Shown here: in pieces, positions 1-8,689 of the stretch
Position numbering within the stretch: position 1 is the stretch's first letter
How the letters are laid out: the number at the start of each line of letters is the position of its first letter
NCBI RefSeq assembly: GCF_021352225.1
Contig: NZ_JAAUVI010000003.1
Location: forward strand, 310,001-374,000
Length of the DNA: 64,000 nt
Origin: Methylobacterium sp. C25
GTDB taxonomy: Bacteria > Pseudomonadota > Alphaproteobacteria > Rhizobiales > Beijerinckiaceae
Direction: 5' to 3'
Translations under genes and position numbers: made by a program
Notes under the pieces: model-generated
Told to the model about the DNA's origin: nothing
The model's input: only the letters and a program-made list of their open reading frames with translations
Database searches by the model: none

Positions 1-142
1 CGGCGAAGCTGATCTGCTCGACCCCATGCTCGCCGACGACGATCAGGGCGGCCTTATCGCCGCGCAATCGGGCATTCTCGGCGAGGCAGTGGCAGGCCGC
101 GTTGAAGCGCGCAGGCGGTGCACGGTCGTCGTCTGGTGACAC
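1..142 (-). CDS. AMP-forming acyl-CoA synthetase-like protein, N-terminal part only
   Basis: This is the first 47 codons of a reverse-strand gene that leaves the window at base 1. It begins with GTG at 142, preceded by AAAGGAG (bases 153-159 on the complement) with 10 nt spacing. The translation includes FNAACHCLAENARLRGDK, which resembles the extreme N-terminus of acetyl-/acyl-CoA synthetase-like AMP-forming ligases, where a short helix precedes the adenylation domain. These enzymes activate carboxylic acids with ATP and CoA. The adenylation motifs lie outside the window, so the substrate cannot be inferred. It is divergent from the beta-lactamase gene, with under 100 bp shared upstream. Confidence 0.55.
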   Translation of the reverse strand, partial: MSPDDDRAPPARFNAACHCLAENARLRGDKAALIVVGEHGVEQISFA

Positions 143-239
143 GAGCTGACGGCTCCTTTCGCCCTGGCTGGCCTCGTTGTGTCGGGCCGGTGTGGCCGAG
201 CGTCAAGCTTTCGTCATGCTCGGAGCCGAGGCTGCGGGG

Positions 240-1130
240 ATGATCACCAGACGTGCCTTCGCCGCCTTCGGAGCCGTTCTCGCGCTGCCCGGCCCGTTCG
301 GGACTCGCGCATCGGCGGCAACGGTTGAGGCGCATTTCGCGCGGATCGAGGGCGCCACGGGCGGACGACTCGGCATTGCCGTGCGCGAGCCTGCCAGCGG
401 CCGCACCCTGGCATACCGGGCCGACGAGCGTTTCCCGCTCTGCAGTACCTTCAAGCTGCTCGCGGCGGCTGCGATCCTCGCCCGCGTCGACGGCGGCCAG
501 GAACGCCTGGATCGGCGCATCGCCTATGCGGCATCCGATCTCGTCGATTATTCGCCGACCACCAAGGCACGCCTCACCGAGGGCGCGATGCCGCTGGCCG
601 ACCTGTGCGAGGCGGCGATCACGCTGAGCGACAACACCGCCGGCAACCTGATGCTCGGGCAGATCGGCGGCCCGTCCGGCCTGACGCGGTTCCTGCGCGA
701 GCAGGGCGACCCGGTCACACGGCTTGATCGCACCGAGCCGAGTTTGAACGAGGCATTGCCCGGCGATCCGCGCGATACGACCAGCCCGAACGCCATGGTC
801 TCGAACCTTGAACGGTTCGTCCTCGGTCGAGCCCTCTCGGCGGCTTCCCGGGCAAACCTAGAGGGATGGCTGCTTGCGAACCGGACCGGCGCGACGCGAC
901 TTCGCGCCGGGCTGCCGCCGGACTGGCGCGTTGCCGATAAGACCGGCACCGGAGAGCGTGGGACGGCGAACGATGCGGGGATTCTCCTGCCGCCGGACGG
1001 AGCACCCATCCTCGCGGCCATTTACCTAACCGAGTCGACGTGCTCGCCCGCCGAGCGCAACGACTCCATAGCCCAGGTTGCACGGATCATCGCTGACAAT
1101 CTCAGGACGCAGGGGACGTCGCCCCGTTGA
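240..1130 (+). CDS. bla: class A beta-lactamase
   Basis: A periplasmic serine hydrolase of 296 residues that opens the beta-lactam ring. All class A landmarks are present and, with the ATG at 240 as start, fall almost on Ambler numbering: STFK with nucleophile S69, the SDN loop at 130-132, EPSLN with general base E166, and KTG at 234-236. The N-terminus has a twin-arginine pattern (TRRAF) followed by a hydrophobic stretch ending near ASAA, so Tat export is likely. An upstream TTG at 177 and an ATG at 216 are in frame but would push the signal peptide inwards. No AmpR/BlaR-type regulator is adjacent; the next gene is a Crp/Fnr regulator. Spectrum cannot be judged from sequence alone. Confidence 0.92.
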   Translation: MITRRAFAAFGAVLALPGPFGTRASAATVEAHFARIEGATGGRLGIAVREPASGRTLAYRADERFPLCSTFKLLAAAAILARVDGGQERLDRRIAYAASDLVDYSPTTKARLTEGAMPLADLCEAAITLSDNTAGNLMLGQIGGPSGLTRFLREQGDPVTRLDRTEPSLNEALPGDPRDTTSPNAMVSNLERFVLGRALSAASRANLEGWLLANRTGATRLRAGLPPDWRVADKTGTGERGTANDAGILLPPDGAPILAAIYLTESTCSPAERNDSIAQVARIIADNLRTQGTSPR

Positions 1131-1212
1131 TGGACCGAGCCGCCCCGACATGCCGAGCCGGCAAGATTAAGCCGGCCACAGGGCTTCACGAGGACATTTT
1201 GGCAATTTTATC

Positions 1213-1226
1213 TTATCACGTGTTAA
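1213..1226. promoter_or_regulatory. near-palindrome upstream of the Crp/Fnr gene
   Basis: TTATCACGTGTTAA is a 14-bp dyad with one mismatched pair (positions 4 and 11) in a locally AT-rich stretch between the beta-lactamase stop and the Crp/Fnr regulator start at 1281. The size and position fit an operator or autoregulatory site. It does not match the FNR consensus TTGAT-N4-ATCAA closely. Function is inferred from symmetry and location only. Confidence 0.3.
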
Positions 1227-1280
1227 ATCGCGCGCCGCACAGCAACGCTATGAGGCCCGATCCAACGGACGGCCTGCAGC

Positions 1281-2024
1281 ATGGACAATCCCCTGGTTCG
1301 GAAACTTCAGCGCTTCGCGCGTCTGTCGGCCGGGGATAAGCAAGCGCTCAACGAGGCTGCCCGGCTGAACGTCCGCCGGATCGGGCCGCGCGAGGACATC
1401 ATTCGCGAGGGCGAAAGCCCCGATCAGGTCAACCTCATCCTCTCGGGATGGGCCTGCCGCTACAAGCAACTCGAGGACGGGCGGCGGCAGATCATTGCGT
1501 TCTTCCTGCCGGGCGATCTCTGCGACACGCATGTCTTCGTCATGCGCGAGATGGACCATTCGATTGGAACGCTCAGCGCGGTGACGGTGGCCGAGATAGG
1601 CCGAGACACTCTGACCGCGATCACCGAGCAGCATCCCCGCGTCACGCAGGCGCTCTGGTGGGAGATGCTCGTGGCCACCGCCGTGCAGCGGGAATGGACG
1701 GTCAATATCGGTCAGCGGACGGCGACCGAGCGGCTCGGACACCTCTTCTGCGAGCTGTTCCTCCGGATGCGCGCTGTCGACTTGACTGACGGCACCTCCT
1801 GCGAATTGCCGATCACCCAGGTCGATCTCGCCGACGCGCTCGGCCTATCGAACGTCCACGTCAATCGCGTCCTCCAGGAGTTGCGCGCAAATGGTCTGGT
1901 AACCCTGCGCGGACGGCTATTGACGATCCCCGATCTTCCGGCCTTGAAGGCTGCATCTCTTTTCAATCCAAATTATCTTCATCTGGATCACATCGGCCGA
2001 CACTTGGACGCCAACGAGGAGTGA
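1281..2024 (+). CDS. Crp/Fnr-family transcriptional regulator
   Basis: A cytoplasmic DNA-binding regulator of 247 residues. Residues about 20-120 form a cyclic-nucleotide-binding-type beta-roll (IIREGESPDQVNLILSGWA, then FFLPGDLCD), and residues about 150-215 form a Crp-type winged helix (ITQVDLADALGLSNVHVNRVL). There is no N-terminal cysteine cluster like that of oxygen-sensing FNR, so the ligand is unknown. It is a monocistronic-looking gene followed 44 bp later by a large sensor kinase on the same strand, so the two may be functionally linked. A dyad at 1213-1226 upstream may be an operator. Confidence 0.88.
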   Translation: MDNPLVRKLQRFARLSAGDKQALNEAARLNVRRIGPREDIIREGESPDQVNLILSGWACRYKQLEDGRRQIIAFFLPGDLCDTHVFVMREMDHSIGTLSAVTVAEIGRDTLTAITEQHPRVTQALWWEMLVATAVQREWTVNIGQRTATERLGHLFCELFLRMRAVDLTDGTSCELPITQVDLADALGLSNVHVNRVLQELRANGLVTLRGRLLTIPDLPALKAASLFNPNYLHLDHIGRHLDANEE

Positions 2025-2068
2025 TCTTCGGGACAGCCGGTCTTCGCACGCGGAGATGTCTCGACTGA

Positions 2069-4987
2069 GTGGGGAACATCGTGCGTACGAAACGCGATAC
2101 CGGCATGGGCCGGGTCACGTCCTGGCCTCATGCCACCGGCACGATGGCAGATGCGATCCGCAAGCATCCCTGGTCGGAAACTCCGCTCGGCGCGATCGAG
2201 TCATGGCCGCCCGTTCTTCGCTTCGCGTTGAGCGGCATCCTCGAATCGCGTTTTCCGAGCCTGCTGGTGTGGGGGCGTGAACGCATCGGCCTCTACAACG
2301 ATGCCTGCATTCCGATCTTCGGCGAGCGCCCGAGCCCTCTCGGACAAGCCTTCGAAATCACCTGGGCGGATATCTGGGACGAGATCCGCGACGTCTACGA
2401 GGGAGCCTTCGCGGGCACCGCCGGATATCGCGAGGATCTGCCTCTTCACGTGGCGCGGCCGGGCGTGCCGGACCTGTCCTGGTGGACTTTTTCCTGCACC
2501 CCGATCCGCGACGAGGCGGGCCGGATCTGCGGCGTGCGAGCGGTCATCCTCGAGACGACCGCCCGTGTCCGCTTGGAACTGCGGCAGTCCCTGCTGATCC
2601 GGATCGGCGATGTGCTGCGCCAGCAGAAATGTCCCGGCGAGATCGCCACAAATGTCTGCTCGGAACTGGGGCAGCATTTCCAGGCCGACAGGGTGAGCTA
2701 CGCCGAGATCGATGTCGGCAAAGGCATCGCTCGATTGGGTCCCGGCTGGGCGACAGACCAGCGAGCTTATCGCGCAGAGGACATCGACCTTCTGGCCTTC
2801 GGAGCCGATTACCTCCCCGATCTCAAGTCGGGCGTGCCTTCGATCGTTGAAGACGTCGCGAACGATCCTCGGGCCGCCGGCAACACGGTCTATGAAAGGC
2901 TCGGCATCGGGTCCGTCATGGTGATCCCGCTGATGCGCGATGGCGTTTGGGTCAATTGCCTCGCTGTGGCGATGGCGCGGCCTCACGCCTGGACGAAAGA
3001 CGAGTTGAGTCTCGCGATCAACGTCGCGGAGCGCACGTGGCAGGCGCTCGAGCGGATGCGGGCCGAGACATCGTTGCGGGCGAGCAACCGCCGTCTCGAA
3101 GAGGCGCTGGAAGCCGCGCGAATGGTTGCCTGGGACTGGGACGTCGAGGCTGATCGCATCGACGTCACCGGCAGTATCGTCGATGTCTTCGGCCTGAAGC
3201 CCGGCGCGAGGATCGACACGAAGAGCGCCGGGTTCTTGCACGTCCACCCGGATGATCACGAGCGACACAGCAAGATCGTCGAGGAGGCGGTCGCCGCACA
3301 GAAGGGCTACGAAAGCGAGTTTCGCGTCATTCGCGATTGCGACGGCGACATTGCGTGGCTCGAGGAACGGGCATTGCCCAAACGCGATCCGGCATCGGGC
3401 AAAATCGGGCTGACCGGCCTCGTCTGGGACGTCACGCGGCGCAAGCGAGCAGAGATCGCGACCGAAGACGCAAGGCGGGAGGTGACCGACGAGTTGACCG
3501 TGTTGACGAGGCTTCACGACTGGGCCGTGCGCGTGGCGAGTCCGGCGGAATGGCAGTCGCTGCTCGACGAGATGCTCGCTGCGACGATGGCGTTGCTCAA
3601 TGCCGATTTTGGTTCGATCCGGCTCTACGATCCTGCCGACCAGACCCTTGCGATCATTTCGGCACGAAATCTCGAGTCCGAATACATCAAGCGCTTTCTC
3701 GTCGTTTCCACGAGCGACGAAAGTGCTGCGTGGGGTCGCTCGCTCAAGTCCGGACAGCGGATCGTCTACGATGATCTGCAGAACGATCTGACAGATCCGG
3801 CGCTCAGCAACGCGGCGCGACGGCACGATTGCAACGCGCTCCAGATCACTCCGCTTTTCGATCGAAACGGAGCCCCCGTCGGTGCTCTCGCAACGGCGTT
3901 TCGCCAGTCGCACGTTCCGAGCAACCGCGAATGGCGACTGATCGATCTCTACGGCGCACAGATCGCGGACGTGATCAGTGCGAAGCGCGCCAGGGACGCG
4001 CTCGCAGCGAGCGAGCAGCGTCAGCGGGGATTGATCGAGAGCATGCCGCTGCTGGTCTGGCGCTCGACCTATGATGGTCAGGCAAGCTGGCACAGTTCGC
4101 AATACTACGCCTATACCGGGCACAAGCCGGAGGACAGCCTTGATCACGGCTGGCTCGACGCCATCCATCCGGATGACCGGTCCAAGGTCCGCGAGGCTTG
4201 GTCCAAGGCCGGTGAGCACAACCTGTACATCTGCGAATGCCGGATCTGGAGCGCCCGCGAAGGGCGCTATCGCTGGTTCCAGGAGCGCGCCGTGGCCGAG
4301 CCGATCGGCAAAGGCGGTAGCGTCGAGTGGATCGGAACCTCGACCGACATCGACGAGTTGCGTACGCTGCACGAACAGCAGCGCGTCCTGCTGACGGAGC
4401 TTCAGAACCGGGTCCGGCAGACCCTGTCGCGGCTGCGGACCATCGTGCGCCGAACCGCCGTGTCGCGGGACTATTTCGACGAGTATGTCCTGCGGCTCGA
4501 CAGCCGACTTGGGGCGCTCGCCCGGGCGCAGGGACCGGCCCTGCGGGATCCGAGCGCCGGCGTCGAGCTGTCGGAACTCGTCGCCAACGAGCTCACTGCC
4601 CATCAGGCTCGGGAGGGAGAGCGCGTCACCGTGGCCGGCCCGACGCTGCGCCTCCGACTCGAAGCCGCCGACACGCTCGCCCTCGCCCTACACGAGCTGG
4701 CGATCAATGCCGTCGAGCACGGTGCGCTGGCGCGGGAGCGCGGTCGCGTCCACGTGAGTTGGCGGATCGAGGACGGGGCGAACGGGCGTCACTTGCATCT
4801 CGAATGGAAGGAGACGCGGTGCGCGCTGCCGGCCCCCGCGGAGCCCGTCCGTGAGGGCTTCGGTTTTCAGCTCCTCAAACGCACGCTCGCGGACGAGTTC
4901 AAGGCTCGGACGAGTATCACGTTCGCGACGAGCGGCCTGATCTGCGCGATCGAACTGCCCCTAACCAAGCGCGTCGTTCTGACCTGA
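2069..4987 (+). CDS. multi-PAS/GAF HWE-family sensor kinase, acceptor histidine replaced
   Basis: A soluble sensor protein of 972 residues. Order: an N-terminal PAS-like domain with the SETPLGAIESWP signature (about 34-175), GAF (175-335), PAS (345-455), GAF (475-640), PAS (650-770), then an HWE/HisKA_2-type kinase core (from about 770). The ATP-binding N box (HELAINAVEHG, H875) and the W-x-E motif (W913, E915) are intact. The dimerisation helix, however, reads TELQNRVRQTL, whereas HWE kinases have ELNHRVKN or ELQHRVRN; the acceptor histidine position is N780. The protein may be a pseudokinase or may phosphorylate in trans. There are no membrane segments. The GTG start at 2069 has a GGAG 13 nt upstream; GTG 2081 or ATG 2105 are alternatives. 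Confidence 0.85.
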   Translation: MGNIVRTKRDTGMGRVTSWPHATGTMADAIRKHPWSETPLGAIESWPPVLRFALSGILESRFPSLLVWGRERIGLYNDACIPIFGERPSPLGQAFEITWADIWDEIRDVYEGAFAGTAGYREDLPLHVARPGVPDLSWWTFSCTPIRDEAGRICGVRAVILETTARVRLELRQSLLIRIGDVLRQQKCPGEIATNVCSELGQHFQADRVSYAEIDVGKGIARLGPGWATDQRAYRAEDIDLLAFGADYLPDLKSGVPSIVEDVANDPRAAGNTVYERLGIGSVMVIPLMRDGVWVNCLAVAMARPHAWTKDELSLAINVAERTWQALERMRAETSLRASNRRLEEALEAARMVAWDWDVEADRIDVTGSIVDVFGLKPGARIDTKSAGFLHVHPDDHERHSKIVEEAVAAQKGYESEFRVIRDCDGDIAWLEERALPKRDPASGKIGLTGLVWDVTRRKRAEIATEDARREVTDELTVLTRLHDWAVRVASPAEWQSLLDEMLAATMALLNADFGSIRLYDPADQTLAIISARNLESEYIKRFLVVSTSDESAAWGRSLKSGQRIVYDDLQNDLTDPALSNAARRHDCNALQITPLFDRNGAPVGALATAFRQSHVPSNREWRLIDLYGAQIADVISAKRARDALAASEQRQRGLIESMPLLVWRSTYDGQASWHSSQYYAYTGHKPEDSLDHGWLDAIHPDDRSKVREAWSKAGEHNLYICECRIWSAREGRYRWFQERAVAEPIGKGGSVEWIGTSTDIDELRTLHEQQRVLLTELQNRVRQTLSRLRTIVRRTAVSRDYFDEYVLRLDSRLGALARAQGPALRDPSAGVELSELVANELTAHQAREGERVTVAGPTLRLRLEAADTLALALHELAINAVEHGALARERGRVHVSWRIEDGANGRHLHLEWKETRCALPAPAEPVREGFGFQLLKRTLADEFKARTSITFATSGLICAIELPLTKRVVLT

Positions 4988-5090
4988 TACCGAGAGCGCC
5001 GCGCCCCCTCGACGATCACGGGCGGCGCCACAGGTTCATCGAACCCCGCGGCCCCTCTCGGCCTTGGCCGCCATCACTCGGAGACGGACG

Positions 5091-5927
5091 ATGACGGATG
5101 CCACCAGCGTGCCCCGGCTCGCGCTGAACGACGGAGCCAGCATCCCGCAGCTCGGATTCGGCGTCTGGCAACTGCCCGATGCCGAGACGCCGTCCGTCGT
5201 CGGCGCCGCGCTCGATCGCGGGTACCGCTCGATCGACACGGCATCGATCTACGGAAACGAGGCCGGCGTCGGCCGCGCCCTGCAACGGAGCGGGCTGCCG
5301 CGTGACGAGATCTTCGTGACGACGAAACTCTGGAACGACCACCAGGGCTATGACAGCACGCTCAGAGCCTTCGACGAGAGCCTGGGACGGCTCGGGCTCG
5401 ATGAAGTCGATCTGTACTTGATCCACTGGCCTTGCCCGCAGCGAGACCTTTATGTCGACACTTGGCGCGCCCTAGCTCAGCTGAAGCAGGAAGGACGGGC
5501 ACGCTCGATCGGCGTCTCGAACTTCCAGGCTGAGCACTTGGAACGGATCATCGCGGATACCGGGGTTGTCCCGGCCGTCAACCAGATCGAGCTTCACCCG
5601 CATTTTCAGCAGCGCGCCCTGCGCGACGTCCATGCCCGCCTCGGCATCGTCACGGAATCCTGGAGCCCGCTCGGCCAGGCCAAGGCACTGAATGATCCGG
5701 TGCTCGTCGAGATTGCGCGGCGGCACGGCCGCACCCCAGCCCAGATCGTCTTGCGCTGGCACCTCGACAGCGGGCTCGTCGCCATCCCGAAATCAGCCAC
5801 GCCTTCGCGCATCGCCGAGAATTTCTCGGTGTTCGACATCGCGCTGACGGCCGAGGATCAGAAGGCGATCGCGACCCTCGACGACGTCGACGGCCGGATC
5901 GGACCCGATCCGGCGAACTTCAGCTGA
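5091..5927 (+). CDS. aldo/keto reductase (2,5-diketo-gluconate reductase-like)
   Basis: An NADPH-dependent carbonyl reductase of 278 residues with a TIM barrel. The catalytic tetrad is visible as D49, Y54, K79 and H112 (in SIDTASIYGNE, TTKLW and LIHWP), and the NADP phosphate-binding region appears as AIPKSATPSRIAENF. It resembles the DkgA/YqhE-type AKR5 group, which reduces keto-gluconates, methylglyoxal and other aldehydes; the actual substrate is not deducible. The ATG at 5091 is chosen because GGAG lies 7 nt upstream. Its 3' end overlaps the convergent HWE kinase gene by 8 bp. Confidence 0.9.
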   Translation: MTDATSVPRLALNDGASIPQLGFGVWQLPDAETPSVVGAALDRGYRSIDTASIYGNEAGVGRALQRSGLPRDEIFVTTKLWNDHQGYDSTLRAFDESLGRLGLDEVDLYLIHWPCPQRDLYVDTWRALAQLKQEGRARSIGVSNFQAEHLERIIADTGVVPAVNQIELHPHFQQRALRDVHARLGIVTESWSPLGQAKALNDPVLVEIARRHGRTPAQIVLRWHLDSGLVAIPKSATPSRIAENFSVFDIALTAEDQKAIATLDDVDGRIGPDPANFS

Positions 5928-8154
5928 CGCCGGTTCCGGGTAGAGCAAGTGGCTGCGCCGGGCGCGGAAGCGCGGTGCCGCCCTTGCGTTCGAGCAGGCC
6001 CGGCGGCGGCACAGGCGCATCGATGGTGCAGACGACACCGCCCGGCTCGTAGAGGAGTTCGACCTTGCCCTCCAGTTCGCGGGCGAGGCTGCGCTCGATC
6101 AGGCGCGAACCGAAGCCGGTGCGCGTCGGTTTCTTGACCGGCGGTCCTCCGCTCTCGCTCCAGCGCAGGCCGAGTCTCGTCTCGGCGCCACGCTCCACGG
6201 TCCAGGTGATCGCGACCCGACCGTCTTCGTTGGATAGCGCCCCGTATTTGACGGCATTGGTCCCGAGTTCGTGCAGCGCCATGGCGATCGACAGAGCGAG
6301 CCTCGGCGGCAACCGCAAGGGCGGCCCCGCAACCGAGAAGCGCGACGTCGTCCCGCCACCGTCGAGCGGGCGGATCGCGTCGGCGACCACGGCGCCCATC
6401 TCGGCGCCCTCCCAGTTCTCTCGGGTGAGCACGTCGTGCACGCGCGCCAGCGCCAGCAGGCGGTTCTCGAAAGCGCCACGTGCGGCCTCCGCCTCTTCGC
6501 CTTCGAGTCCGCGCAGGGATTGCAGAGCGATGGACTGCACCGTCGCCAGGGTGTTCTTCACGCGGTGGTTCAGCTCGTTGATGAGGAGGATGAGGTGCTC
6601 CTCGGCGCGCTTGGCGTCGGTGATGTCGATGTTGCAACCGGTATAGCCGAGGAAGGCGCCGGTTTCGTCGAGGCGCGGCACGCCCTCGCAGCGCAGCCAG
6701 CGCACGGCGCCGTTGCGGTCGATCACGCGCATCTCCGCCTTGAACGGCGCCCGCTGCTGGACCGCCTCTTCGAACAGCGAGGAGAAGGACGGCAGATCCG
6801 GTGGATGGATGATCTTGTGCCAGCCCTCTCCCGCCAGCTCGGAATAAGGCATGCCGAAGAGCTCGTCGAAATGCATGTTGGCGAAGACGATCTCGTTGTT
6901 CTCGTCGGTCATCCAGATCAGCGCGGGTGCGGAATCCGCCACGACACGGAACCGCGCTTCGCTCTCGCGGAGCGCTGAGAGACCGCGCTGCGTGTCGGCG
7001 AGCGCCCGGTCGCGCTCCTCGCTTCGGGTGCGCAGACGCAGAGACGCGTCGGCGAGCACATCGCCAAGGCGTCGGATCTCGTGGATCGGCGAGGAGATGC
7101 GCGGGATTGCCTGGCCGCGGGACAGGGCCGGCCCCGTCGCTGCGAGCTGGCGCAGCGGTCGCGACACCCGCGACCAGAGATGCACGGCCAGCGCCGAGGA
7201 GGTCGCGAGAACCAGCAGGCCGAAGCCGCCGAATGCCCAGATCCAGCGGCGCAGCCGCGCCTCGACGAGGTGCTGCGGGATGCTCGCCGCCACCGTCCAG
7301 CCACTGAACCGCGAACGCTCTTCCACCACCGTGACGGGCTTGAACGCGCGATCCTTCCCCTCCCAGACACCAGGCGTCTCGGTAGCGTATTGCCGGAGCG
7401 TCGAGAGGCGCATCCGCCCGACCACGCCGGGCAGTTCCGGAACGCGTGCGAGCACGATCCCGTCGCGATCGGCCAGCCCAGTCGTCCAGCCCTGGACGTG
7501 ATCGCGGGCCAGCATGGCATCGAGCCGGCTCAACGGCACGGAGTAGCTCAGGATGAATTTCACGCCGCTTTCGAGCTTGACCGCCACGCCGATCGCATAG
7601 GCGCCCCCGACCGGATCGGAGGCGCCAAGGTAGCCGGTCACCGCGGAGCGCTGGATGCCTCCGGCAATCTCGTCGTCGAACGGTAAAGGCGTGATCGGCA
7701 GAGGCGAGCCCGGGCTCAGGCCGGTATTGACCACCTGCTGGCCGTCCGGCTTGCGCAGGATGATCTCGAGGCCGATCGTGTCGCGCACCAATCGCGCCTG
7801 CGCGTCGAAGCTCTCGAACTCGCCGTTGCGCAGACGCGGAGAGGTTGCGAGCGTCTGAAGCCCGGCGACGAGCCCGGCGATGTCGCGGTCGATCGAGAGC
7901 GAGATGCCGCGCACGTTCTCGCGGGCGTCTTGTTCAAAGCGTGCACGCTCGGTCGCCGCGTAGCGGGCAAGGAGGATCGCGGTGAAGATCAGGCCCGGGC
8001 CGATCAGCGCGATCACGAGCATGATCAGATAGAACTGCGTGGAGAAGCCGCGCTCGTCGAGCCGCGAGAGGATGCGGCCGATCACTGATCTCCGCCTCTT
8101 GGGGGTGATCCGGACGCTCGCCGGTTCGGCGGGATCAGGCCGCATGCCGTGCAT
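5920..8154 (-). CDS. membrane HWE-family sensor histidine kinase
   Basis: A transmembrane kinase of 744 residues. It has TM1 at about 40-65, a periplasmic dCache-like sensor region (70-300), TM2 (about 305-328), a HAMP-like linker, a PAS domain (about 400-515) and an HWE/HisKA_2 kinase core. The acceptor histidine is H530 in ELNHRVKNTL. The N box (HELGTNAVKYGAL) and the W-x-E motif (LRWSE) are intact, so unlike its neighbour at 2069-4987 it should be autokinase-competent. No response regulator is adjacent, which is common for this family. Start: ATG at 8154 with AAGG about 10 nt upstream; GTG 8157 and ATG 8145 are alternatives. It lies 30 bp downstream of the Rdx-like gene on the same strand. 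Confidence 0.88.
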   Translation of the reverse strand: MHGMRPDPAEPASVRITPKRRRSVIGRILSRLDERGFSTQFYLIMLVIALIGPGLIFTAILLARYAATERARFEQDARENVRGISLSIDRDIAGLVAGLQTLATSPRLRNGEFESFDAQARLVRDTIGLEIILRKPDGQQVVNTGLSPGSPLPITPLPFDDEIAGGIQRSAVTGYLGASDPVGGAYAIGVAVKLESGVKFILSYSVPLSRLDAMLARDHVQGWTTGLADRDGIVLARVPELPGVVGRMRLSTLRQYATETPGVWEGKDRAFKPVTVVEERSRFSGWTVAASIPQHLVEARLRRWIWAFGGFGLLVLATSSALAVHLWSRVSRPLRQLAATGPALSRGQAIPRISSPIHEIRRLGDVLADASLRLRTRSEERDRALADTQRGLSALRESEARFRVVADSAPALIWMTDENNEIVFANMHFDELFGMPYSELAGEGWHKIIHPPDLPSFSSLFEEAVQQRAPFKAEMRVIDRNGAVRWLRCEGVPRLDETGAFLGYTGCNIDITDAKRAEEHLILLINELNHRVKNTLATVQSIALQSLRGLEGEEAEAARGAFENRLLALARVHDVLTRENWEGAEMGAVVADAIRPLDGGGTTSRFSVAGPPLRLPPRLALSIAMALHELGTNAVKYGALSNEDGRVAITWTVERGAETRLGLRWSESGGPPVKKPTRTGFGSRLIERSLARELEGKVELLYEPGGVVCTIDAPVPPPGLLERKGGTALPRPAQPLALPGTGVS

Positions 8155-8184
8155 CACTGCCGACCTTCATCGTCAGGCGCTCCG

Positions 8185-8520
8185 TCACGCCTGGCCCTTC
8201 TCGTCATTCGTACTGGTCGGCGTCGTGCCGTCGACATGGCCGAGGTCGCGGCCCGGATCGATCCGATCGCGCACCCGCTGCTTGAGCGCCTTGACGTCGG
8301 GAAAGCCGCCATCGCGCACCCGTTCCCAGACCGTGTCACCATCCACCGCGATCAGGAAGGCGCCACCCCTTCCCGGAACGAGCGCGACCTCTCCGAGATC
8401 GTCGCCGAAGGTCGACAGAAGCTCCTGCGCCATCCAGGCCGCCCGCAACAGCCAACGGCACTGCGTGCAGTAAGTGATCGCGACCCGAGGCTTCGCCGCA
8501 CCGGAGGAAGGCTCTTCCAT
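8185..8520 (-). CDS. SelT/SelW/SelH (Rdx)-family thioredoxin-like protein
   Basis: A small cytoplasmic protein of 111 residues with the Rdx signature: a beta strand followed by YCTQCRW (C18-x2-C21), then an amphipathic helix and the family's VPGRGGAF strand and WERVRDGGFP motif. Bacterial members use cysteine where animal relatives use selenocysteine; a thiol redox role is presumed but substrates are unknown. It is the first gene of a reverse-strand pair with the HWE kinase and is divergent from lemA. Confidence 0.85.
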   Translation of the reverse strand: MEEPSSGAAKPRVAITYCTQCRWLLRAAWMAQELLSTFGDDLGEVALVPGRGGAFLIAVDGDTVWERVRDGGFPDVKALKQRVRDRIDPGRDLGHVDGTTPTSTNDEKGQA

Positions 8521-8689
8521 CGCGGCACAGCGCTACCAACCGCCCCTGCTTGTCAACCGCGAGATCCGGCGATCACGCCCTATCCGCACCCTTTCCTTGC
8601 AGAGGGATGCGTTCCATCTCATGCTCGACCGTTCGATTGCGATGAAATGCCGTGCGGCTGCGTTCGAACCTCACCCAAGGAGACCGCCG

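Noticed and set aside
1127..1339. 70-codon forward frame after the beta-lactamase
   Set aside because: It overlaps the bla stop and the Crp/Fnr start in another frame, with no SD and no family signal.
2201..4603. 800-codon reverse-strand open frame
   Set aside because: It lies entirely opposite the PAS/GAF/HWE gene and has no domain features; long antisense frames are expected at this GC content.
5920..5927. Frameshift or assembly error at the aldo/keto reductase and kinase ends
   Set aside because: The 8-bp overlap is between convergent genes, and both proteins end at normal family lengths.
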